From positions 47,276 to 111,275 of the forward strand of contig NZ_BCQP01000050.1 in NCBI RefSeq assembly GCF_001552135.1: a DNA stretch of 64,000 nucleotides. Reading direction: 5' to 3'. The notes under the pieces are model-generated. The model worked only from the letters and a program-made list of their open reading frames with translations. It did no database searches and was not told where the DNA came from. Source of the stretch: Actinomadura chibensis NBRC 106107 (GTDB lineage: Bacteria; Actinomycetota; Actinomycetes; Streptosporangiales; Streptosporangiaceae). Each line of letters opens with the position of its first letter. Position 1 is the first letter of the stretch. This document shows positions 7,330 to 14,500 of this stretch, one piece after another. A program made the position numbers and the translations under genes.

Positions 7330-7932
7330 CTACGCGGGCAAGGGCTGCTTTTCCTCGATCACCTGGTCGATGAGGCCGTAGTCCAGGGCCGTCTTCGCGG
7401 TGAACACGCGATCGCGGTCCGTGTCGGCGCGCAGCGTCGCGGTGTCCTGCCCGGTGTGCCGGGAAAGGATGTGCTCGATGTCCGCGCGCACGCGGACGAC
7501 CTCGTCCGCCTGAAGGATGAGGTCGGGGATCGCGCCGCGACTCTGCCCGACCGGTTGGTGCAGGACGACGCGGGTGTGCGGCAGCGCGGCACGCTTGCCG
7601 GGAGCGCCCGCGGCGAGGAGCACGGCGCCGACGGCGACCGCCTGTCCCACGCAGGTCGTCGCGACCTGCGGGCGGATATAGCGCAACGTGTCATAAACGG
7701 CCAGCATCGCGCTCGGGTCGCCGCCTTCGCAGTTGATGTACAACTGGATGTCGCGGTCGGGGCTGTCGGCCTCCAGGTACAGCAACTGCGCGACGAGAGC
7801 GTTCGCGACTCCCGCGTCGATGGCGGTGCCGAGATAGATGATCCGCTCCGTCAGAAGGTGCGAATAGACGTCCATTATCCGTTCACCGCGAGGGTGCTGC
7901 GCGATGACGTTCGGAATCGTGTAAGAGCTCAT
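7330..7932 (-). CDS. ClpP-family protein lacking the catalytic serine (probable ClpP3/P4-type subunit)
   Basis: 200 aa; the ATG at 7932 overlaps the previous stop by ATGA, so translation is coupled to the upstream clpP. The fold is clearly ClpP: LYLEADSPDRDIQLYINCEG, ALPHTRVVLHQP, DRDRVFTAKTALDYGLID. The nucleophile motif, normally GQAAS, reads GQAVA: residue 100 is Ala (codon 7633-7635), whereas His125 and Asp174 are kept at the usual spacing. The subunit should be proteolytically dead and probably forms mixed rings with its neighbour, a situation comparable to ClpR subunits. Confidence 0.88.
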   Translation of the reverse strand: MSSYTIPNVIAQHPRGERIMDVYSHLLTERIIYLGTAIDAGVANALVAQLLYLEADSPDRDIQLYINCEGGDPSAMLAVYDTLRYIRPQVATTCVGQAVAVGAVLLAAGAPGKRAALPHTRVVLHQPVGQSRGAIPDLILQADEVVRVRADIEHILSRHTGQDTATLRADTDRDRVFTAKTALDYGLIDQVIEEKQPLPA

Positions 7933-8558
7933 CGGGCGGCTCCTTCGGAAGGGACTCCGAGTCCGATGGTGCGATGACTGGTCGGCACGACCTCGTCGAA
8001 GGCGCCGACGATCGCGTCGATGAAGCCGTATTCGAGAGCTTCCTGCGCCGTGTACCAGCGGTCGTGCAGGGAGTCCTCGAAGACGCGCTCGACGGGTTGT
8101 CCGGTGTCCTCGGCGATGAGCCCGAGGACGGTGTCGCGAGTGTGGCGCAGGTCGTTGGCCTGCAGTTCGATGTCGACGGCGGCCCCGGCGATTCCGGCGG
8201 AGCCCTGGTGCATCAGGACGCGGGCGTGCGGCATGGCGCGGCGCTTTCCACGGGTTCCGGACGACAGCAGAAACTGGCCGGCGCTGTAGGCGATGCCCAG
8301 CACCATCGTGGACACGTCGCACGGGATGAGGCGCATGACGTCGCGAATGGCGAGCATCGACGGAACCGACCCGCCGGGGGAATGGATCCACAGCGCGATG
8401 TCGGTCGAGGAATCCTCCCTCGCCAGAGTGATCAGTTGCGTCGCCAGAAGCGTGCCGTTGTCGTCGTCGAGCGGGCCGTCCAGTACCAGGACGCGTTGCT
8501 GATAAAGCTCACGCCGCACTCGCTCGTTGAATACCGGGACCTTCTCCTCTTCGCTCAT
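7929..8558 (-). CDS. clpP: ATP-dependent Clp protease proteolytic subunit, ClpP3/P4-type
   Basis: 209 aa, ATG start, first gene of a two-gene operon. Catalytic triad Ser92 (GIAYSAG), His117 (RVLMHQ) and Asp165 (HDRWYTA) is intact with normal spacing (25 and 48 residues). The context of the serine (AYSAG rather than AASMG) and the acidic N-terminus without an obvious propeptide differ from housekeeping ClpP1/P2. ClpP rings work with Clp ATPases; none is encoded here. The adjacent PopR-like regulator supports the ClpP3/P4 assignment, inferred rather than shown. Confidence 0.92.
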   Translation of the reverse strand: MSEEEKVPVFNERVRRELYQQRVLVLDGPLDDDNGTLLATQLITLAREDSSTDIALWIHSPGGSVPSMLAIRDVMRLIPCDVSTMVLGIAYSAGQFLLSSGTRGKRRAMPHARVLMHQGSAGIAGAAVDIELQANDLRHTRDTVLGLIAEDTGQPVERVFEDSLHDRWYTAQEALEYGFIDAIVGAFDEVVPTSHRTIGLGVPSEGAAR

Positions 8559-8615
8559 GCTTCAACTCTGCGTCGAGGCGCGCACCGGTCACGGCCAGAT
8601 CCGCTGGCGGCAGAT

Positions 8616-8628
8616 CTGCTCAGAGCAG
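8616..8628. promoter_or_regulatory. Possible PopR operator upstream of the clpP pair
   Basis: CTGCT-CAG-AGCAG is an inverted repeat with a 3-nt spacer, about 60 bp upstream of the first clpP start. It overlaps a second palindrome GCAGATCTGC (8610-8619). The PopR site reported in Streptomyces is, from memory, TGTCTGCC-N3-GGCAGACA, which shares the CTGC core and the 3-nt spacer only. Confidence 0.35.
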
Positions 8629-8645
8629 CAGAGCCCCACGCCCCG

Positions 8646-8816
8646 TCAGGTGGTCGCCGCCGTCGAAAGCGTCTCGCGGTGCGCTCTGGCGACGGCCATC
8701 AACTCGTCGAGCGCGTCTCGTGCGCGTAAGTGGTCGGAGAGCCGGTCGAGTTCCTGCGTCATGCGCTCCATCGCGACGTCGGCCTGCTTCTGGCTGGGCG
8801 CGTCGACGCAGGGCAA
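8646..8816 (-). CDS. Small hypothetical ORF (56 aa) upstream of clpP
   Basis: From TTG 8816 to TGA at 8646-8648 the minus strand encodes a peptide with normal high-GC codon use and a charged helical composition (VAMERMTQELDRLSDHLRA, then LDELMAVARAHRETL). An in-frame stop lies four codons upstream. I do not recognise it. It could be a genuine small protein or the surviving end of a lost gene; no clear ribosome-binding site is seen. Confidence 0.3.
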   Translation of the reverse strand: MPCVDAPSQKQADVAMERMTQELDRLSDHLRARDALDELMAVARAHRETLSTAATT

Positions 8817-8893
8817 TGGTGCGGCTGGTCAGGCCCTCAGCTGCGCCTCACCGCTTCCACGCCCTCGATCGCCGCCGCGGGGACGAGGGAGCG

Positions 8894-9003
8894 TGCGGCC
8901 GCACCGGGGCCGACATCGCGCCGGTGGCCGTCCTCGTAGCGTCCAGCGCCAGTGCCTTCGCCACCGGCGGGGCATCGTCGTGGACGGAGGCTGGACCGCT
9001 CAG
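8894..9003 (+). pseudogene. Frameshifted C-terminal fragment of a short-chain dehydrogenase
   Basis: One frame reads RTGADIAPVAVLVASSASAF then ATG, and from 8974 a different frame reads IVVDGGWTAQ. Together they match the typical end of SDR enzymes (RTGxPxDIAPVAxFLASDASxFxTGxxIVVDGGWTA). The frame changes at the GGCGGGG run around 8966-8972. No nucleotide-binding part remains, so this is a decayed relic. Confidence 0.6.
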
Positions 9004-9280
9004 GCGCTGCGCTCCGGAATCGCGACGCGACCGGACCGTGCCGATGAGGAACGGCGGTTCGCCGCATAGCCCGACTGGCCGTCTGCGGACGGTGAAGCGG
9101 TACCGCGCGCCGGGGGCCTCCGTCACGTGCATGGCGCGGGACCAGGTGCTTCGGTCGAGCCGGGCGTCCGCCGTGCCCGCGGCCGTCCCTTGCCGGACCG
9201 CGGACGCGCGATGAACTGAGCCAGGAACAGGGCCGGTTGCCGTTGGCTCGACTGGTCGGGTTCGGCTACCGCCCCCGGAG
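9004..9280. other. No gene seen
   Basis: The stretch between the dehydrogenase relic and the end of the polyketide cluster holds only short overlapping frames with poor codon use. No terminator or promoter motif stands out. Confidence 0.4.
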
Positions 9281-10057
9281 TCAGCCGAGTTCCCTGGTCG
9301 GTGAAGAGCAAGGAAGGAAGGTGGTGATCAGGTAGCAGAGGACGCCCATGGTCGCGAGACTAAGTGTGGAGGCGCCCTCGACCAGGAGGGCGGGAGCGGC
9401 GGAGTGCACCGCGGCGGCCAGTGGCCAGCAGACCAGGCCGTAAGCGGCGGCGTAGGCGCCCGCGGGCAGCGGTAGTAGCAGCAGCCTTCGGGGGCCGTGG
9501 AGGCGACCACCGAGCAGGAACTGGAGTGCTCCCGTGAGCAGGCCGGTCATGATGAACGCGGCAGGCCATGCGGGCGGGAGCCCGAAAATCTTGTAGGGCT
9601 GGTTTCCCTGATACGTGTAGAGGTGGAAGAGGTTGATGGCGCATTGTTCGAAGGCGAATTCGGTCGCGTAGAGCACTGCCGCCATTTTCCAGAACCGGGC
9701 CCGTGGCCAGTGGTTGGTGAGGGCGAGAAAGGCCAGGTATCCGGCTCCGGCGATATAGACCGGGAACGCGGTCGCCATATAGGGCGAGATCGTGACATCG
9801 AAGGCGCGGTAGTACACGGGGTGGTCGGTGGCCGGGGCGGTGTGCAGGCCGGCCAGCAGGCGCGCCTGGGCGTCGCTGAGCGTGGACGGTACCGCCCCCA
9901 GAAGCAAGATTCCCAGGTCGGGGCTGCGGCGCCGTCTCCATTCCCGTATGGCCCAGATGGTCAGAGCGGTCGTGGCGGCGGCGAAGGCGGCGACGACCAG
10001 GGCGTTGCCGATCTGCTGCTCGATGCTTCCGTGCAGCGGGCCGCTGGAGGGGGTCAT
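9281..10057 (-). CDS. Polytopic membrane protein of the polyketide cluster
   Basis: 258 aa; ATG 10057 overlaps the stop of the FAD gene by ATGA. About six hydrophobic segments are visible (NALVVAAFAAATTALTIW near 17-37, FPVYIAGAGYLAFLAL near 110, ALQFLLGG, the segment around AGAYAAAYGLVCWPL, MGVLCYLITTFL). Acidic residues inside helix 3 (ATEFAFEQC) are notable. I recognise no family securely. The size and pairing with a FAD oxidoreductase bring to mind membrane terpene cyclases such as Pyr4/PaxB, but no prenyltransferase is present and no diagnostic motif was matched. It could equally be a transporter or a scaffold. Confidence 0.75.
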   Translation of the reverse strand: MTPSSGPLHGSIEQQIGNALVVAAFAAATTALTIWAIREWRRRRSPDLGILLLGAVPSTLSDAQARLLAGLHTAPATDHPVYYRAFDVTISPYMATAFPVYIAGAGYLAFLALTNHWPRARFWKMAAVLYATEFAFEQCAINLFHLYTYQGNQPYKIFGLPPAWPAAFIMTGLLTGALQFLLGGRLHGPRRLLLLPLPAGAYAAAYGLVCWPLAAAVHSAAPALLVEGASTLSLATMGVLCYLITTFLPCSSPTRELG

Positions 10058-11424
10058 GGCGGGCTCCTGAACGCTGCGCGGCGCCGGTCGGCCCCGAAGA
10101 GCACGCACCGTGTCAGTACCGGCGGGGTGAGAAGGCGGGCCGGCCCGCGGGTGAGATGCATGACCTCCAGAAAGGCGGCTTGGACCGTGTCGCTGTGGGT
10201 CGCGGCGGCCAGCACGCGCTCCAGGTAGCGGCCTTGGATCCGCTGGCGGAGCCCCGGCCGCTCGCCGGCGGCGGCGCGCCAGCGCAGGTCGGCTGTCGTC
10301 GCGACCTGCCAGGCCGGCCGGTTGGCACGGGCGAGGAGCCGGTGATAGCGGAGGGAGAAACCGGTGGGGCGCGGGTCGGTGTCGAGGCACCGCGCCAGGA
10401 GCAGCGCCCCTGACGCGGCGGTGCTCATGCCCTGGGCGTAGAGGGGATTGAAAGTGCAGGCCGAATCGCCCAGGCAGATGAGGTTGCCGGGGTGGCGGGT
10501 GAGACGGTCCAGGTGGCGGCGGCGGTTGTCGGTGCCGGCGGTGACGGTCACCGGGGAGAGCGGTTCGGCGTCGGCGATGGCGTCGGCGATGGCGCCCGCG
10601 TGCAGGCTTTGGGCGAAGCCGACGAAGGCATCGTCGGCGTGGGTCGGCCGGTGCTCGCCGACGCCGAGGAGGGTGACCAGCCACCGGTCGTCTTCGATGG
10701 GCATGAGGACCGCACCGCGCGGATGGTCGGGCGCGCCGGGCTGCACGTAGCAGGCTCGCCATCCCATGTCCCTACCGGACGACCGGTACTGGCGGCTGGC
10801 ATATCCCAGCCCGGAGGACACGATCGTGACGGGTGGCGCGGGAAGACCCGCCTCGTGCAACCAGTGGTCGATGCGCGAGCTCCTGCCGGTCGCGTCGACG
10901 ACCAGGTCAGCGGGCACCTCGGTCACGGTGTCGCCGCCGGGTTCCCTCGTCAGCACGGTTTCCACGGTTCGTCCGCGCAGCCGGAGTCCCTGGGCGCTGC
11001 GCCGCTGCCGCAGCTCGACGCGCGGGTGGGCGAGCACCCGCCGCCTGAGCAGCCATTCCAGGTGGGCGCGGCTGAGGCCGTAGGCGCGCAGGTTGGACGG
11101 GAACCGCCTGGCCCAGCCGTGGGAGTTGTGGATGGCGACCTGCGTGGCGAAGTCGCCGACGAGGAGTCCGCGGGCGGCGAGGTCGGCGGTGAAGCCGGGC
11201 AGGAGGGCGTCCATGGCCGCTTGGCCGCGGACGGCCAGGGCGTGGACGTGCGTCGCCTGCGGTACTCCGTGGCGGGTCACCGGTTCGTCGGGCAGGACGT
11301 CACGTTCGACCACGACGATGCGGGTGAAGTAGCCGGTCAGGGCCGCGGCGGCGAGCAGCCCGCCGATGCCCGCGCCCAGCACGACGGCCTGGTCGCGCGG
11401 GAGCGTGGCCGGGACGGTTCTCAT
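10054..11424 (-). CDS. FAD-dependent oxidoreductase/monooxygenase of the polyketide cluster
   Basis: 456 aa from ATG 11424, chosen because CTGGAG lies 9 nt upstream and the Rossmann glycines then sit near the N-terminus; a GTG at 11529 would add 35 low-quality residues. AVVLGAGIGGLLAAAAL binds the FAD ADP moiety, and GDSACTFNPLYAQGMS is the second FAD motif (GD). The family includes epoxidases, halogenases and hydroxylases acting on bulky substrates. The lysine-containing GWxWxIP signature of flavin halogenases is not seen. It overlaps the membrane-protein gene and follows the PKS, so it probably tailors the polyketide. Confidence 0.82.
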   Translation of the reverse strand: MRTVPATLPRDQAVVLGAGIGGLLAAAALTGYFTRIVVVERDVLPDEPVTRHGVPQATHVHALAVRGQAAMDALLPGFTADLAARGLLVGDFATQVAIHNSHGWARRFPSNLRAYGLSRAHLEWLLRRRVLAHPRVELRQRRSAQGLRLRGRTVETVLTREPGGDTVTEVPADLVVDATGRSSRIDHWLHEAGLPAPPVTIVSSGLGYASRQYRSSGRDMGWRACYVQPGAPDHPRGAVLMPIEDDRWLVTLLGVGEHRPTHADDAFVGFAQSLHAGAIADAIADAEPLSPVTVTAGTDNRRRHLDRLTRHPGNLICLGDSACTFNPLYAQGMSTAASGALLLARCLDTDPRPTGFSLRYHRLLARANRPAWQVATTADLRWRAAAGERPGLRQRIQGRYLERVLAAATHSDTVQAAFLEVMHLTRGPARLLTPPVLTRCVLFGADRRRAAFRSPP

Positions 11425-11535
11425 CGCGGCGCTCCAGGGACTTGGAGGGCCTCGGCTGCGCCCAGGCGCTGCGGGAGCCGATCGGCCAGGCCCGCCGCGT
11501 TCTGGACAAGGCGTAGATGCTTGTGGCACCTCATG

Positions 11536-14500
11536 TCAGGACCCCGTCGTGTGAGGGTCGACGTCACCGGAGTCCAGTTGCCCGAGGATCCAGTCGGCGA
11601 GGCTCGCCGCGGTGGGTTTGACCCAGATCACCCCGGGTTTGATGTCGATCCCCAGCGCGCTCTGGAGGCGTTGTTGAAGTTGGATCGCGCCGAGCGAGTC
11701 GATGCCGAGCATGACCATGCTGGTGTGGGGCCCGACGTAGCGGGCGGTGCCGCCGAGAAGGTCACGGATCTCCCCGATGATGAGCCCCTCCACGATTCGG
11801 CGGCGTTCACCCTTGTCCTGCGTCGCGAGCACCCGCAGGCGCGCCGGGAATGTGGTTGTCGCGGGGGAAGGTCCTTCGCCGCACAGGGACGCGAGGAGGG
11901 TCGAGGAGCGCGTGGCCGGATAGGGCGCCGTCCATGCGTCCACGTCGAGGGCCGAGTAGGCGATCTGGTGGTGCCCTTCCTTCAGGATGCGTTCGAGTGC
12001 GTCCGCGCCGTCCTCGGGGGAGATCGTGACGAAGCCTCGTTGGGCGAGGTGCCGCCCTCGTCCGACCTGGCCCCAGGCGCCCCACTGGATCCCGGTGGCG
12101 GGCAGCCCCTCGGTGACGCGGTGCGCGACGAGGGCGTCGAGGTAGGCGTTGGCGGCGGCGTAGGCGCCTTGCCCCGGGGATCCGAGGAGGGAAGCGATGG
12201 ACGAGTAGACGACGAAGAAGTCCAGGTTTGTCGTGCGGGTCGCCTGATGCAGGGCCCAGGCACCCTCGGCCTTCCCGCGCCATACCCGGCCGAGGAGTTC
12301 GTCGTCGAGATTGACCAGGGTGGCGTCCTCGACCACACCCGCCGCGTGGAGGACCCCGCGCAGCGGCAGCCCGCCCCGGGTCGCGACGTCCACCAGCCGA
12401 TGGACGATCGCGGGGTCGGCGACGTCACCGGTGACGACCGGGAGTTCCGTACCGAAGGCGGCGCGCAGCCGGGCGAGTTCCTCGGCCGCCGGCTCCGCTG
12501 GTTCGCGGCGGCCGCAGACGACCACGCGGCCGGCGCCCCGTTCGGCGAGGCGGCGCACGGCGAGGAGGCCGAGACCGCCCAGCCCGCCGCTGACCACGTA
12601 AGCGGCACCTTCCCGAACGGGATGGGGCAAGCCGGTCACGGTATCCGGTGCGCGGCCGGCCTTGACGCGGGCGACGGTACGGACGCCGTGCCGCCAGGCG
12701 ATCTCGGTGATCGCGGGCGGGTCGCCGAGCAGGTCCGGCAGAACCGCTTCCAGCGGGGTCGCGGCGGCCACCTCCAGCGCGCTGGGCAGGAGGTCGGGGT
12801 GCTCGAACGCGGCGGCCCGGAGGAGGCCGCGGACACCCGCGGCGGCGAGCGGATCATCGCCTCGCCACATCACCCACAGCCGTGGCGGCTTCCGCCGAGC
12901 CGAGAGCTCCCGGAGCACGGCCAGCGTCCGGGCCACCGCGGAGCGGGCGGCCTGCGGGGTCGGGGCGACGTCCTCGCCGTCGAGGGCGATGACGACGTGG
13001 GTGGTGGGCGCGGCGGACCCGCCATCCAGGGCGGCGCGGAGCCGGGCCGAGTCCAGCGGGGCGGCCGGGTGGACCAGGGTGGCGCTGCCGGCGGTCCGCA
13101 CTCCGAGCAGTTCGGCAAGCCGCTCGGCCCACAGGCATCCCCGCGGATGGACGACCAACCATCGCTGGCCGGTCGAGACCGGCGCTCCGGCGGGTTCCTC
13201 TGGAACCCAGTCGAGGTGGTACAGCCGTGCGGTGTACCGCTCCTCGGCCGGGGTGATGTTGGTCAGGCGCAGGTCTCGGACCTCGGCGAGAACCGCGCCG
13301 TCACCGTCCACGAGGACCCCGGACGCGCGGCAGCCGAGATCGTCGGCCTCGTGCAGCCGGACGTGCGCGGTCTTGGTGCGCCCGGTGGGGCCGTGGACGA
13401 TGATCTCCCCGCAATCCGAGACCACGACGGGCCCCGGGCTGAGGGCACAGTGGTCCAGCCAGGCGGCCACGACGGTCTGCACCATCTCGTCGACCAGGGC
13501 CGGGTGTGCCAAGAACCGGGAGGCCGACACCCGAGCGCCGTCGGCGAGAGAGAGCCTGGCGACGGCCCGATCATGGTCGGGGCCGATCTGGATCCTGGAG
13601 AGCGCGGAGAAGGCGGGACCGTGGAACACGTCATGGCGGCCGCGCAGGACCTGCTGAAGGGCCGCGAGCGGTGAATCGCTCCATTCCTCGTCCGGGCTGT
13701 GCAGGACGCCCGAACAAGGCGGCGCCTGGTTTACGGGATCGAGCGCCCGGACGGTGCCGTGTGCGTGCACGACACGACCGTCCTCGCCTCGGGTGAGGAC
13801 TTGCCCGAGGGCGTGGTCCCCGGCGCGGACCAGCAGCGTCGTGACCCTGGGCTCCGGATCGAGGACCAGCGGCCTTTCGATCCGGAGATCGCCGAGCGCG
13901 ACCGAGCGCGTCCCGAAGACCTCGGCGCCCGCCGCGAGCAGCATCTCGGCGAAGCCGGTGCCGGGCAGAACAGGGGTTCCCGCCACCCTGTGGTCACCCA
14001 GCCATGGCAGCGTCCGGGGACTGACGGGGGTCTGCCACAGATGCCGGTCGGGATCCTCCGGGTCGGTCACAGAGCCGCCGAGCAGAGCGTGTTCACCGGC
14101 CGCGGGCAGCCGCGGCGCGACGAGGACATGCGGCAGATGGTCGCCACCGTGGCGCGTGCGGTTCCAGGCCGTGCCGGGCAGCTCGGCGAGGTCGCCGTCG
14201 CCATAGCGACTGCCGAAGTCGATCCCGTCGCACCCGGCGGCGTGCGCGGTGGCCAAGTGATACAGGAACGTCTCCGGGTCGCCGACGCCCCGCCGGAGGG
14301 ACCCCACCGCCACGACGTCATCGAGGCCCGCGGCGCGTGCGGTGTCCTGGACGGGACCGGTGGCGAGCGGATGGGGGGTGCACTCGATGAACAACCGGTG
14401 GCCGTCGGCGAGCGCGGCCTCGACCGCCCTTTGGAAATGAACCGTGTCGCGCTGGTTGCGAACCCAGTACGAGGCGTCCAGCGGACCGGGTTCCCGGGGA

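Noticed and set aside
10054..11424. Flavin-dependent halogenase
   Set aside because: The typical GWxWxIP motif and active-site lysine region are not present; a generic FAD monooxygenase is the safer call.
10492..13674. Plus-strand frame of over 1000 codons opposite the PKS and FAD genes
   Set aside because: It is a GC-driven shadow: the minus strand has full KS-AT-DH-KR-ACP and FAD motifs, while this frame has none and no RBS.
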